Below are positions 21,410 through 33,440 of a stretch of 64,000 bases of DNA, piece by piece. The notes under the pieces are model-generated. The model did no database searches. It was not told the origin of the DNA and was given only the letters and a program-made list of their open reading frames with translations. Position numbers and translations under genes: made by a program. The stretch covers positions 330,640,619 to 330,704,618 of the forward strand of contig CM019066.1 in NCBI GenBank assembly GCA_009667805.1, written 5' to 3'. This DNA is from Leptobrachium leishanense (lineage: Eukaryota; Chordata; Amphibia; Anura; Megophryidae). Positions within the stretch are counted from its first letter, which is position 1, and each line of letters begins with the position of its first letter.

Positions 21410-23727
21410 GAGATTTTTTATTGTTTAATAAAAAGTTTTACAATAATCAAAGAAGCAAGGGGAAGGGGTCAGAAAAAATAATAAGGGGGGACAGGGGAGA
21501 GGAATGCAACCACAAATACATGTATAAAAATAAAAATAAGCTCGCAACAACAGAAAAACAGAACAGTCTGTACATAACAATTCTTACAAGAGATATGGAC
21601 CACATGATAGAAGAAAAGGAAGGGAGGGATCCATCACAAAGCTGAGTTGTACATAGGTGTCCCAAACAAACCAGTGGTCTTTAGGTGGACTAGGAGTCCC
21701 TATCATATCTCTGGCCATACATTCTAGAAGCTGAATCTCCCCAATCATCTTTATTTGCTAAATATCATTAAAATCGATTGAATGCTCTTTTGGCGCTTCT
21801 ATGGTTTTATAGCGCGCCCTCAAAATTCTGAGCAATTCGCTTTTGTTTGCTAGGCCTTAATTTAATTCACATGTAAGTCACATCTGACAGTTTTGTGTAT
21901 GTACACGCTGTTTTTTTAAGGAAAAACAGAAGGATCGCTTGTGAGGGCTAAAGGTGAAGTTAGAGAAGCAGGAGCTTAATGTCTTATAATGTGGAACAAA
22001 TCACTATTTTTTTCTAATTTCGGTTCTGGTATATATCTATGTCTGTGTGCTATGAGAACGTCCACAAAACAAAACTTTCCAGACATCCAAGATGTTGATG
22101 TTTCCACGTGGTTATGTACAGGCTTGAGTATTGTCCCAAATGAAGACGAAAAGGGGGAAAAAAAAGGATATTTATATTTCAACACAAATAATTCAGCTGG
22201 AATAAACATGGCAAATCTCGTGATGAAATACGTGAGCAAGATTAAGCAAGAGTTTAATTGCCCTGGTGAAATACATTCTATATCTCGAGGTAGCACTCAG
22301 GAAATCATTTTTATAATTGCAATTCCAAGCTTTTACAGATACGTCTATATATATATATATAGATACCTGGAACCTAATAAGTGACTAGAACAGATAGGTC
22401 TGACAGAACAACAGTAAAGTATATCTTGGAGTGGGAAGTAAACACTGGCATAGAAGGGGGAGGGCGCAGGGCTAGTGCTCCCACTAGGCAAGCTAGGCAA
22501 CCTGATATGTACAGATGTAAAGAATCCATTGGTTTCCCTTGTTTATCAATACTGGGAACCTGTCTGAATATTTCTATGACTGTTCACACACATATAGAAG
22601 AGGTAATTCACTAAATGCCAATGTTTACCAATGTTGCAAATACTGTTGAAAATTGCCAGCATTACAGCGCTGACAAACACCGACATTCCATAAAAATAAA
22701 ATCCAAAGAGCAACAGGAAACGCTTCATAACAAATGAATGGAGCTTGGAATGGTAACACAGATATAGCTCACATATATCACTCGATGATTGGCGTGCTGG
22801 ATTCTCCAAAAACAAAGCAAACAGGAAAGACCATAGCGTAAAACCATTACATTTAATATGGTATAAAAAAGTTTATGAACCCACTCACAAAACAAGTGGC
22901 ACTACATATAAAAGAATATGAGTGCAAACAAGCATTTGACAATAAACACAACTGTCACCGGATGCTGATTCTCTGGATACCCTCCTTCTGCAGATAGAAC
23001 TCAGGCAGCCCACACGTCAGGCTTCAGGATCTCCAGACTGGTGACCGATGGTAGGTATAAAGTGCCTAAAGGAAAGGTGTCACTGAGAGCTGTATCCCCG
23101 AATGACAGAGATCCCCTTATATGGTTCCTGCTCTTCATTAACTTTAACAAGGTCCCAGAGTGCCGCCGGATCCATCGTGGCGTGTTATATTTGTCAGTGT
23201 GGGCACAGTGTGTGGGTGGTACCTGAAGCTTTGTGGCTGTTATTTGTTGGGAGAATTTAAACTCAATTTGTGCTTTAACAGGAAAGCTTTACCTTGCAGT
23301 TTCTCATGTCACTCTTTGGATTTCAGTTTTGTGAAATGATGTTGTTTGTCGACGATGCACTACCTAGATTTTTGCCGCCAATTGTAACACCAGCATACAC
23401 TGGAGCTTAGTGAACAACCCCTAGAGTATGAAATTGTTAGGGTTAACGGTTAGTCAAGCAGTTCCAGTTTTTGCTGGTGTTGCAAATATCAGCGAAAATC
23501 ACCGGCATGGCAGCACCAACAAACGCCGTCATTTCACTAAACTAAAATACACACAACAACAGGAGAAGCTGGAATAGGTATCTGTTATGTGATAATGCTG
23601 TGTAATTTAAAAAGTGATTGCCACTCCACTCTTACATGAAGATAGATTTGGCATGTCAACCGTCATATAAGGCTGTTGAGCAAGAAAAAACAATATTTGA
23701 TTTTGTTTTTATTGATGATGATACATC
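21410..23727. other. 2.3 kb without assignable gene
   Basis: An ORF at 21989-22384 (131 codons) matches nothing I recognise and is probably chance. Two related stretches, 22610-22700 and 23470-23545 (tgttgcaaat, tcgctgacaaacaccg-like), look like ends of an undefined MITE. The fragment near 22470 (cccactaggcaagctaggca) resembles the hAT end at 60300. Confidence 0.4.
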
Positions 23728-23769
23728 GCCCTTGAGAAAGTCTGGGTTACCAGGCGAAACGCGTCGGGC
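23728..23769 (+). ncRNA. Hammerhead ribozyme-like motif with intact arms, mutated core
   Basis: GCCC (23728-23731) pairs with GGGC (23766-23769) as helix I. GTCTGG / CCAGGC around GTTA (23740-23755) forms a 6-bp helix II. GAAA (23756-23759) and CGCGTC (23760-23765) match the minimal hammerhead, including the GUC-type cleavage triplet. The core reads TTGAGAA instead of CUGANGA, so two universally conserved bases are changed and self-cleavage is unlikely. The layout matches the short-helix-III hammerheads of Penelope-like elements and retrozymes. Confidence 0.6.
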
Positions 23770-24089
23770 TTTTAATGTTTGCAGCTATTTTGTTTTAAAT
23801 TAAATTTATTAGTATGCCGAATAAATTTTCTATTTTTTGGTATCCTGTGGCGGCTTTCTGTTTTTTGGGTGATTGCAGAACCTTCACTGCTGGTAATAGA
23901 AGGAGGATTGCCTATGCCTCTAGGACTACCTCCAGAGAGAGCTGCCGCTTATTCAGGAGAACCACGAAGTTGCCCATCTTCCCAAGGACTTTTGTGAGTC
24001 TCAGATATTGAGGTTCTTATTCCATAAACTTTCCGCCATTTATTATGTTGCATTTAGGATCTCATATCTTCCGTGTATACTCTATATAA

Positions 24090-24395
24090 GGCAGTTGAGG
24101 TGGTTGGGTCAGAGACTGTACAGACCTTTAAGCAACGACTGGATGACTTTCTGAAAAAGCCATAATATTAAGGGTCATATTATTTAAAATGTGGGTAAAA
24201 ACTTCTTGATCCAACAAGAAATCTGACGCTATCTGGGGTCAAGAAGGATTTTTTCCCCAGTATGTTGCATATTCGGCGAGCGCTTCAGACTGGGTTTTTG
24301 TCTTCTTTTGGATCAACAGCAGTAGATGATGTGTGAAAGGCTAAACCCGATGGACGCATGTCTTTTTTCAGCCTATGTAACTATGTAGCATAAAA
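24090..24395 (+). repeat. Dispersed amphibian-type repeat, 3' part
   Basis: Contains aagcaacgactggatgactt, ttcttttggatcaacagcag and cagcctatgtaactatgta. A second diverged copy sits at 52450-52630. Confidence 0.65.
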
Positions 24396-24487
24396 CGATG
24401 AAGTTAATTAAAAATAGCAGCTTGTCAAGAAAAAGAGAACTATGACAGATCCAAATATCCAGAATCCAAATATCGGAGCTCCTAACG

Positions 24488-24616
24488 TAGGGATTTCAAA
24501 CTCCCCAGATGTTTCTGAACTACAACTCCCATAATTCTCTGGCCATCTATTGCATTCAAATATTTCTGGGAATTGCAGGTCATCAACATCAGGGAGGCCT
24601 GAGTTGGAGATCCCTG
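24488..24616. mobile_element. hAT MITE, about 129 bp
   Basis: Ends TAGGGATTTCAAACTC and GAGTTGGAGATCCCTG form inverted repeats of the CAGGGGTCTCAAACTC hAT type. Flanking 8-mers tcctaacg and tcctagag match at 6 of 8. Confidence 0.65.
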
Positions 24617-25458
24617 TCCTAGAGGTATGTGTCATTACGCATGATGAGTTTGTTGAATTACGCACAACATACATAAAATATATATATTTATACAAAATAT
24701 ACTCACACCACAGTTTATTTTTATTCTTCTAATTTGTAGAACTTTCCACAGTTCTGTATTTGACAAAGTGAATAATAAGTCACATCAGAATGTTATCGGG
24801 GAATAGGTGCATTGGGGAATGCTAATTGTGTTCTGTTTAGAACCTTATCTTCGTCTCGGAATTTGGTTCTTGCATTTGTCTTCGTAGTCACTTTTATCAC
24901 AGAGCAATTCAGACTTTTGTTCCATGACTTAATCAAGATGGAAAAGTATGGGGAAAATATATATTTTACAAGACATCTTGACAAGTTCTTTCAGCCACTC
25001 TATATATATTCAAGGCAGAGGAAAAATTAAATATGATATCTGGTTTACCGCCTTTGCGTAAAGCATAGGTCATGCAATGGTGACTGTTGAGTGAAGTGCT
25101 AAAGTCAATATCCATTGTTTAGCTGCCAGCATTTCTCAGTACACTTTCTCAAAATGGCATGTATTAATCTGGAACACAAAATATAATTTGCAATTCACAT
25201 AGTGTAACAGGAAGGCAAAATACGACGCTCTCTAACACTTTGTCAGCACTCTGTCATCTGATGCAGATTTTTTTCATAATTTGAAAAAAGAACTGAAAAC
25301 CTCAAATTTAAGAAAATAACAATCCCATTTCTTGACCTTTCCAGACAAAGCTATGACATAAGCCCATTAGCTCCTAAAATAATCACATTTATTTACTAGA
25401 TTGCAAATTCAAACACTTATATATATAAGTAAAATTAACATTAGTACCAACCAGTATC
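24617..25458. other. No gene seen
   Basis: AT-rich, with short ORFs only. Confidence 0.5.
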
Positions 25459-25844
25459 CAGGGCCGTTTTTGCATTTTAGGAGCCTGTAGGCACAGAAAT
25501 GTGGAGTGCCCTCTCCTCCCTACCCCCATAACAAAAAAAATAAACATGCCAAAATGACTTTTTAAATTTTCTTTTTGGGACATACAAAAAACCCCCAAAG
25601 TAAAACATTTAAAAAACTGAAAAACAGTTTCTCTCTGCTTTCAAATCAAAATAAGGGACAGATTTTATTGCCTTAGTCGAGTTAGTGCAGCGGCATTGTT
25701 TGTTTTATATGTAAAAGCATATATTGCCTCTGCTGTACAAGAGAAAAAATATATATTTTGCATTTACTTTTTTTAATTCTTTATTTTTACACATTACACG
25801 GTCATGTTTGTAAAGAACAGACTCTGACCTTTCCAATGCCACCT

Positions 25845-27655
25845 CAGGGGTGTCGCTACGTGGGGGGTGGTGCAGCCTGCACCAGGTGACACCCGCCCTT
25901 AGGGTGACACCGTCTTTGCAGCTTCGGCGTTCGCCTGGGGGAAACATGTCACCAGCCAATCGCGGCTGGTCACGTGGCTCCCCCAGGCGAGCGCCCAAGC
26001 TGCACACCGCCGGACGCTCAGAGGGAGCGAACAAGCGGCGCAGGAGGTGAGCTGGGGCCATTATCCATGAGCTGCTGGGGCATATCCATGAGCTTCTGGG
26101 GCATATCCATGAGCTGCTGGGGCATATCCATGAGCTGGGGCATATCCATGAGCTGCTGGGCATTATCCATGAGCTGGGGGCATTATCCATGTGCTGAGGC
26201 ATATCCATGAGCTGGGGGCAATATCCATGAGCCGGGGCATATCCATGTGCTGGGGCAATATCCATGAGCTGGGGCAATATCCATGAGCTGCTGGGGCAGT
26301 ATATCCATGAGTTGGGGCAATATCCATGAACTGGGGAATATCCATGAGCTGGGGGCATTATCCATGAGCTGGGGGCAGTATCCATGTGCTGGGGCATATC
26401 CATGAGCTGGGGCATTATCCATGAGCTGGGGGCATTATCCATGAGCTGCTGGGGCATATCCATGAGCTGGGGCAGTATCCATGAGCTGGGGCAATATCCA
26501 TGAGCTGGGGCAGTATATCCATGAGCTGGGGCAGTATATCCATGAGCTGGGGAAATATCCATGAGCTGGGGCCATTATCCATGAGCTGGGGCATATCCAC
26601 GAGCTGCTGGGGCATATGCATGAGCTGGGGGCATATCCATGAGCTGGGGCAAATTCATGAGCTGGGGCATTATCCATGAGCTGGGGAATTATCCATGAGC
26701 TGGGGCATATCCATGAGCTGGGGCAATATCAATGAGAGGAGCTGGGGGCATAGCCATGAGAGGAGCTGGGGCAAAATCCATGAGAGGAGCTGGGCATTAT
26801 CCATGAGAGCAGCTGGGGCAGTATATCCATGAGAGGAGCTGGGGCAGTATATCCATGAGAGGAGCTGGGGCAAAATCCATGAGAGGAGCTGGGGCAATAT
26901 CCATGAGAGGAGCTGGGGCAAAATCCATGAGAGGAGCTGGGGTAATATCCATGAGAGGAGCTGGGGCACTATCCATGAGAGCTGCTGGGGCTTATCCATG
27001 AGAGCTGCTGGGGCATATCCATGTGAGCTGGGGCAGTATCCATGTGTGCTGGGGGCAGTATCCATGTGTGCTGGGGGCATATCCATGAGAGCTGGGGCAA
27101 TATCCATGTGTGAGCTGGTCTGGGGCAATATATCCATGTGTGAGCTGAGGCGCAATATATCCATGTGTGAGCTGAGGCGCAATATATCCATATGTGAGCT
27201 GAGGCGCAATATATCCATATGTGAGCTGAGGAGCAATATATCCATATGTGAGCTGGGGCAATATATATCCATGGGTGAGCTGCTGGGGGCAATATATAAT
27301 TGTGAACTGGGGCAATATATCCATATGTGAGCTGGGGGCAATATATATCCATGGGTGAGCTGCTGGGGGCAATATATCCAGAGCTGCTGGGGGCAATATA
27401 TATCCATGTGTGCTTTCACTGCCTTCGAACAGGCACCGTACTTGCTGGCAGTTGGCAAATATTTGTGTGAGCATATGAGAGAGCTCCACAGCAATAAACC
27501 TCACAGTAATGTGCACTGTGTGTATGAGCATTCAGTGTTATATGGGAGTACTGATTTAGGAGTAAGAGTAGTTAAAAAAAATCGTAAAACTCGGGGGGGG
27601 GGGGTGACACCATAAGTTACCGCACCGGGTGACACCAACCCTAGTGACGCCACTG
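25845..27655. mobile_element. Satellite-bearing hAT element, 1.8 kb
   Basis: Borders are fixed by a perfect 8-bp target duplication TGCCACCT at 25837-25844 and 27656-27663. The ends are CAGGGGTGTCGC and GTGACGCCACTG. Unique left part about 25845-26050, minisatellite 26051-27400, one 55-bp-type unit near 27480, then a poly-G stretch and right end. A sister copy is at 41556-43296. No transposase. Confidence 0.93.
26051..27400 (-). repeat. Minisatellite (ggggcaatatccatgagctg units)
   Basis: Dozens of units of about 18-24 bp at the left, gaining a gagagga segment in the middle (24-27 bp), then 27-31-bp units with atatatccatgtgtgagctg at the right. The gradient of unit types is the same, reversed, in the 11.2-16.0-kb element. 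Long ORFs on the minus strand are artefacts. Confidence 0.95.
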
Positions 27656-27768
27656 TGCCACCTCACTTAATCTTGTGCGATGTACAGTACAATTCAGAGA
27701 TGCAGGATCCAAAGTCCCCCTGTCTCTCCTCACTGCAATCCCACGATCTAGGTTGTCGATGAAACTAT

Positions 27769-27938
27769 CAGGGTTATTCAGAGAGAGGTAAAAACCAGGA
27801 GAATGACTGGAGAAGTGAAAAATCTAGGTCAAAATAGCCAAACCAGAAAAAGTCTCCCATTTATCTCACTTTCCAAATTGGCTATTTGGTCTAGATTGTT
27901 CTCTTCTCCTGGTTTTCACCTCTCTCTGAATAACCCTG
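27769..27938. mobile_element. 170-bp MITE (CAGGGTTATTCAGAGAGAGG)
   Basis: Near-perfect inverted ends CAGGGTTATTCAGAGAGAGG / CCTCTCTCTGAATAACCCTG, with extended internal complementarity (ccaggagaa...ttctcctgg). A diverged copy lies at 29647-29835. The ends resemble those of the larger elements at 34840, 45581 and 46911. Confidence 0.85.
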
Positions 27939-28307
27939 AATGTGTTGCATCATCAGCTCCACACTTGCTGACAGTGTGGGAATTGAGAAGGTGAGCTAGC
28001 GCATCATCATTGTTCACTTGATAATTGTAAAGTGAATAATAGTGCTGCCTTAGAAACAAAAAAGAAAAAAATATTATTTTATTTGTTATTTTATTTTTAC
28101 AAAAGTCTAACCTATATTTGATATCACTGTAAAGGTCATACTCTGACCTTTCCAATGGTACCTGATATGTCCCTTTAGCCCTTGGGGCTGCGCGATACAG
28201 GTGGTCTAAATTATTGTAAAATGTAAAAAAAATATTAAAAATTTTACTTCTTGTGGCAGGCACCTGTAGGCACACGCCTACTCTGCCTAGTTATAAATCC
28301 AGCCCTG

Positions 28308-29646
28308 CCAGTATAACTGAGTAAGAATGACTGAGATTTTTCTATCAATCCTTTCACGTGTATTTCATAAACACATAAGGTGATATTCAGTCAGCGACGA
28401 ACTTACCACCAAATTGCATTGAACGGTGAATATACAAAAGGACATCACCAGTGGGTAGATCAAAAAGTATTGAAAGACCACTATCAGATCTCGCTCAGCG
28501 GCCATCTCTTATCTTAGACAACACAATAAACCCCCTGCAACCTTCTCTAAACATTTCCTGCATCACCCCACAGCTGTAAAGTTAAACTTGTCATCGGATT
28601 TTGGTAAATGTTGTATCATGGAAAAAAGTCCACAAAATGGAAACAGGAAACAAACACATATGTTTATTTTTCTTTTTTATACTCAATTACTTCAGAGAGA
28701 AAAAACCCAGTGTGTTTTCATGTTTATTGCAATGCATCTTATGCTAGTGGCAGTGTTCCTTTAAAATGTGTTTTTCAGATTATGTAAGAATCCCGAGTTT
28801 TGCCACTTCATAGCACTTTGTGATGATAAAGGTCCCGCATTCCTTTTAATGTTTACTTTAGCAAAGAAACATTGTCAGGGATTCTCTTTGTTCAGAAAAC
28901 CCCAAGATGATGGTTTCAATGAGCAAACGACTGTTTGGTTGAGCTGTTTTCTGTGAAATATATTCAAGTTTAAAACTCACCCACTGGATTCCCAGGCTTT
29001 GGATTCCAGAAACTCATTCCATGGGGGTTTTGCTGTTTAGTTTATAAAGCGGCCAAGTGCTGGCTTGCACTTAGCACATGCTGTAAAATATCATACCAGA
29101 TATTTCTATTTTTTAGTTTTTGCATATAAGAAAATATGGAGTTTTTTGGAGTGTTTGCTTGAATCTTGATTCACTACGAAGTGACTAAAAATACCGCATT
29201 TTTGTCTGAAAGCCCACTGATTTCATACAGAATAAGACTTATAAGCAGAAAAATATTCCAGCTCGATTTATAGCGGATGATATGGGAAACTGAAGAATGA
29301 TTTCAATAGCTGAAGTCAGGCTCACAGTCAATGTATGCCATTTATAACATTTATATTACGGAGAAAAATGTATAATATTTCATAAATAAATTTCAGGGGA
29401 CCAAATTATTTTTATTCCGATTACGTATGGTTCTATCAGGATAGTGAGTCACCCAGCACGCAGACAAAACCCAGTAAAGCAAGGAAACCCCTAATCTGAC
29501 AGATCGGTCCTTAAAATGGCTAGTACTAACTGAATAGAGTGTAATGCATATTGGTACTCAACCCACAAGGACAATAGAGATCTTGCAGAACAAATAGAAA
29601 GCCAGAGGTCGGTACATGGAATCAGTATAATAAATAACCATACAGG
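28308..29646. other. No gene seen
   Basis: AT-rich, with short ORFs only (under 65 codons). No repeat recognised. Confidence 0.5.
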
Positions 29647-29835
29647 CAGGGTTATTCAGAGAAAGGTGAAACTCCGGAGAACTGGCAGGAGAAGAGAACA
29701 ATCTAGACCAAATAGCCGATTTGTAAAGTGAGATAAATGGGAGAATTTTTCTGGTTTGGCTAGTTTGACCTAGAATTTTCACTTCTCCAGTCATTCTCCT
29801 GAGTTTCACCTTTCTTTGAATATTATAGACCCTAG
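29647..29835. mobile_element. Decayed copy of the 170-bp MITE
   Basis: Left end cagggttattcagagaaagg. The right end is degraded (cctttctttgaatattatag). The interior gaccaaatagccgattt matches the copy at 27769 in inverted sense. Confidence 0.7.
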
Positions 29836-30283
29836 GGAATATAGAGGAAAAGCAACGACCAAATAACATAGCCAGGGTCATTCAACAGAATCAATATAAA
29901 CCAGACAAGGACAAAAGCAGAAATCAGAACTGGGAATACTTAGCCAGACGTCAAAACCAGGGGATCAAGAAGAAAATCAGAAATGCACTGAGGGTAACTA
30001 GGAACCACGACAGGGCTCAGAGCTCTGACAGTTTCTGCTATTTAAAAGCCTTGTAGGTCTCTGACCAGGTGCCAGCAGACCAAGAAGATAGATTGGCAGA
30101 ATGGTGCCGTCTCAGTCCAAGAAGCCTCGCTGCAAGACCACCAGTGGGCATGACAGGTTCACCTTAACCCTTGCCCCCTCAACAACAAAAAAACAACCTT
30201 ATACAGATCATGTATCAATATACAATTGAGTGTTAAGCATGGGTGGAATTATAATCAGCATTTATTAATTCCTGGCTAATTAG

Positions 30284-30640
30284 TTGTCTTTTAAAAAAAA
30301 ATTCTCCTCGCTCTTTCGTAAACTCTTCCTTCTATCTGCTCCTCTATCTCATATCTCCTCCTATATCATAAGTACCTTGCACACAAAGACAATTATCCCT
30401 AAATTTCTGTCCACATACAGATGTCCCAATGTTTCTCCACATACAAGTGCATTATCCGCTGCCATCATCCATAGCCATCCCAGCCATTTTCCACTCACTC
30501 CCACCCAGTCCTTGTCCTAATCTCATAGCTCTCCCTTCCAGCTGCCTCAACTTCTCTCTGTGATTGAACTTATCAAGTCCAAGGTTTGGTCTTCTCCATT
30601 GTAGAGCGCTGCAGAATTTGTAGGCGCTATTTAAATGACT
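30284..30640 (+). mobile_element. LINE/L2-like 3' tail, plus strand
   Basis: Pyrimidine-rich stretch ending gtagagcgctgcagaatttg and taggcgctatttaaatgact, the usual 3' end of L2-type LINEs and their SINE partners. No conserved protein part. Confidence 0.5.
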
Positions 30641-30677
30641 GTAACAGTAAGTATATGACTAAATCCATTATTTCTGG

Positions 30678-30774
30678 TAGGGATTGAATTTATCAAGTCT
30701 CCTACTTCCGAATAACGAATTAACGGAATTTCGGACGAATTGTGATTCGTTATGAAACGAATTCCACATGTCTA
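30678..30774. mobile_element. Possible small hAT MITE
   Basis: tagggattgaattt at the left and attccacatgtcta at the right resemble hAT ends. No target duplication found. Confidence 0.3.
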
Positions 30775-31102
30775 GTCTTCAGCATCCAGATTCCTACAGC
30801 ACTGCCTACAGTCTCCAGTGTACTCCAGACCTACAATCTGTTTTCTGTGTGGTTCAGCCCTGTAACCTGTGTGCCTTATGTTTCAGCCCAGTGTGTCTTC
30901 TGCTGTGCTCCCTAAGCCTGCAGCCTGCAACCCACTGTGAACTATACCTTACCAGTGGGTACATTAGAAGACTTTTAATCTGCCTGTCATATCACATTCA
31001 GTTGCCATCTCCTATTTCTGGTAGTCTGTAGAACAATAGACCTCCTGGCACCTTACCTAAACATTTTCTCATCCACCTCATTAACTGTTAATTACTGTAG
31101 AA

Positions 31103-31284
31103 CAGTGCTTCTCAACCCTGTTCTCTAGTCCCACTAACAGGTCGGGTTTTAAGGATTACCTTGGGGAAATGCAGACTGAATCCTGCAATCACTGAGCAGC
31201 AAATCATATCACGTGTGCTGTGCTTCACATATCTGGAAAACCTGGCCTGTTAGGGGGACCTGAGGACAGGGATGAGAACCACTA
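31103..31284. mobile_element. hAT MITE, about 182 bp (CAGTGCTTCTCAACC)
   Basis: Ends CAGTGCTTCTCAACCCTG and CAGGGATGAGAACCACTA are inverted repeats of the CAGTGGTTCTCAACC hAT group. The internal segment gcagactgaatcctgcaatc recurs at 59840. Target duplication imperfect. Confidence 0.7.
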
Positions 31285-32179
31285 CAGTAAAGTAAAACAT
31301 TTGCACAGATTTTGGTAATTATGGGAAAAATCCACACAATGGAAACAGATAAACCTTAGGTTATATTCCCTTTTTATATGTAATTACTTCAAACAAAGAA
31401 AAAAAAGCAGCAGCGTGTGTTTTATAATGTGTTTTTAAATGTAATGCACAAGTAATCTAGATATGGCTTATGTAAATGTAGTGTCCCTTTAACAATGGTA
31501 ACTTATTCCAGGATACTTACAGTGCATTAAGGTTCATATAGCAAATCTAACTTTGGCAGCAGTGCCTTGAAATTATTCCATCAAACCCAAGAGTACTTTA
31601 AGATTCCTGTGAGGTAGCATGGCCAATTTAATGCATTTCTCAGTAAAATTGATTGGCAAGCTGTATGCAAGCAGCTTCATTAGCTACAAAGCACAGCTCA
31701 ATCTTAAGGGTGCAAAGAGGAAGCACATGGAAAACGGAATAGTTTCTGGATTGGAGCCTTAAAAAGACGCCGGCGATTTCACCCGGCATAGGATTTTACT
31801 AATTCAGAGGTTGCAGATACTGGGAGGTCTCATAATGGTTAATAATAAATTGCATTGCGATGATTGAATTGAATCTAATTATATTTCCCACTAAGCTATT
31901 TTCCACGTTTATATTCAGCATGGTTAAACATGAAAATCCTTCAAATTTATTATTTATTTATTTGCAAAGTATTTTACCAGGAAGCATACATTGAGATTTC
32001 TCTCGTTTTCAACTATGTCCTAGGTTCAAGAACATTGAAATGTTACAGTCGTTACAGAAATACAAAGTTATAAATGCAAGATATTAAAAATACAAATATA
32101 CAGATTAACACAGAAAATAAATATGTAGGAAATAGTCATTATGTTACTTGTTTACAGGTGCATTCTGTATTGAGGTATG

Positions 32180-32400
32180 TTAGTAAGGAGCTCTTGAGTG
32201 ACTTAAGATGGGGGGGATTTGATGGCGTCTGGGAGGCTATTCCATAATTGTGGTGCTCTGTAGAGACACTTTCTTTTTGTATTGTGGTATTGCAAGTAAG
32301 GTGCTGGTCCTGGATAGGAGGTTATAGGATGAGGGAACTGCTGGGGGAAGCAGTCTATTCAGGTAGGGTGGTAGCTTCCTAGAAAAGCTCTTAAACACTA
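32180..32400 (-). pseudogene. CR1/Rex1-like reverse transcriptase, C-terminal remnant
   Basis: Reading leftward: KLPPYLNRLLPPAVPSSYN and a TSTLLAIPQ-like piece in one frame, then in a second frame YRAPQLWNSLPDAIKSPHLK and SLKSSLLTY. The WNSLP motif (W codon 32242-32244) and surrounding order identify the end of a CR1/L2/Rex1 polymerase ORF. At least one frameshift; non-functional. Confidence 0.75.
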
Positions 32401-33369
32401 GGGGCCACATTACAAAGCTAAAGTTTGTGCCGGCATAAGTAATTTTAACGCGTGGGGTAAAAGCATTTGCGCCGACTTCCGAATTACATACTTAGCGCTA
32501 CAACCGCGCGGAATCGTGTACCGCGTGTGAACCAATACAATGGATGATGTTGTGTGTGCATGTATTATTGCTGCAGCATATGTGCTCATTTTGCGTCACA
32601 GATGCAGAACTCGTCTCCGATGGCAGCAGGAGTTGGAGAGGGAGGGTGCTGTTCCACACGTACCTCGTGTCCAAAGGACACGATTGACATTGGAACACCT
32701 GACTGATGCTGAGTGTCAACTTCGCTACCAATTGACCCGGGCACAGATAAACAGGCTCTACCTACAGCTGCGGTCCCATCTGGAGTCCAGGTCAGGGACA
32801 CGGATATATCTGTCCCAGGGATGACGAGTTGCTGTGCTGCCTGAGGTTCCTTGCCACTGGCATCTTCCAGCAGCCTCTAGCAGAATTAGGCGGTGTCAAC
32901 CAGAGCACCTTCTCCATCGTGCTCCATCGCTTCCTCCTAGCAATGAAGCGCAACTGGCACCACTATATAGGATTCCCTACCACCCTGGAGGGATTCCGAA
33001 GAGTGAAACAGGGCTTTTATGCACATGGAGGCTTCTCCAACGTCCTGGGGACTGTTGATTGCACCCACGTAGCGATCCGTGCACCTTGGGTGGAACCTGC
33101 AGTTTATATCAATAAAAACATTTTAATTTTGGCTGAATCGTGAAGAAAAAAAATAGCGCGCGCAAAGATTTTCGCGCGAGACGGTACTATGCGTGCATTC
33201 GGGTACATCCTGTTAGCGTTACGTGCACATGCGCTATTGATCGGCGGATGTGTCGACGCGCGAAGATTGGAATTCCAACGGTGATTGCGCGCACAAAACT
33301 TTAACGCTTAGCGCAAAGATTTTCACTTTCGCACTACGATTTTTAGCGTCAAAACTGTAATGTGGCCCC
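32401..33369 (+). mobile_element. PIF/Harbinger element with half a transposase, 969 bp
   Basis: Inverted ends GGGGCCACATTAC and GTAATGTGGCCCC. It encodes the N-terminal half of a HARBI1-like transposase, then jumps into a right end made of the cgcgcaaa-type sequence seen in the local MITEs. It is an internal-deletion derivative, caught between autonomous element and MITE. The shared right end links the MITE families at 10822, 20736, 34551 and 36795 to PIF/Harbinger. Confidence 0.85.
32540..33143 (+). pseudogene. HARBI1-like (PIF/Harbinger) transposase, N-terminal half, frameshifted
   Basis: First frame 32540-32824 with RLTLEHLTDAECQLRYQLTR and INRLYLQLRSHL. A frameshift near 32800-32825 leads to the second frame from 32829: LLCCLRFLATGIFQQPLAEL, GGVNQSTFSIVLHRFL, WHHYIGFPTT, then LGTVDCTHVAIRAPW. 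The DNA-binding helix-turn-helix region and the first catalytic Asp (VDCTH, about 33057) are kept. The second Asp and the Glu are deleted, since the similarity stops after EPAVYINK. It cannot be catalytic. Confidence 0.88.
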
Positions 33370-33440
33370 AGGCTGGAAAGGTGAAGGGTGCGTCTAGATT
33401 CCAGCGATGGCAAGTTTAGCTCTTTTAACATTTAACAATG

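Larger units (their letters stand above)
25459..28307. mobile_element. Outer hAT element (2.85 kb with nested insertions)
   Basis: Ends CAGGGCCGTTTTTGC and, read inward from the right, CAGGGCTGGATTTATAAC. Flanks ccagtatc (25451-25458) and ccagtata (28308-28315) match at 7 of 8. Inside are the satellite-bearing hAT (25845-27655) and a 170-bp MITE (27769-27938). Remaining interior includes gacctttccaatg hairpin halves resembling the TTAA MITEs. No transposase. Confidence 0.8.
31950..33440 (-). mobile_element. CR1/Rex1-like LINE 3' end, split by a Harbinger element
   Basis: The minus strand carries an RT C-terminus (32180-32400) and a 3' tail at 31950-32030 (attttaccaggaagcataca, tttctctcgttttcaa). 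The tail matches the SINEs at 37152, 37446 and 40270. The Harbinger element 32401-33369 interrupts the upstream part, which resumes at 33370-33440. Confidence 0.7.

Noticed and set aside
21989..22384. 131-codon ORF with mixed composition
   Set aside because: No motif or family recognised, an antisense ORF of similar size exists, and it ends in a TA microsatellite. Most likely chance.
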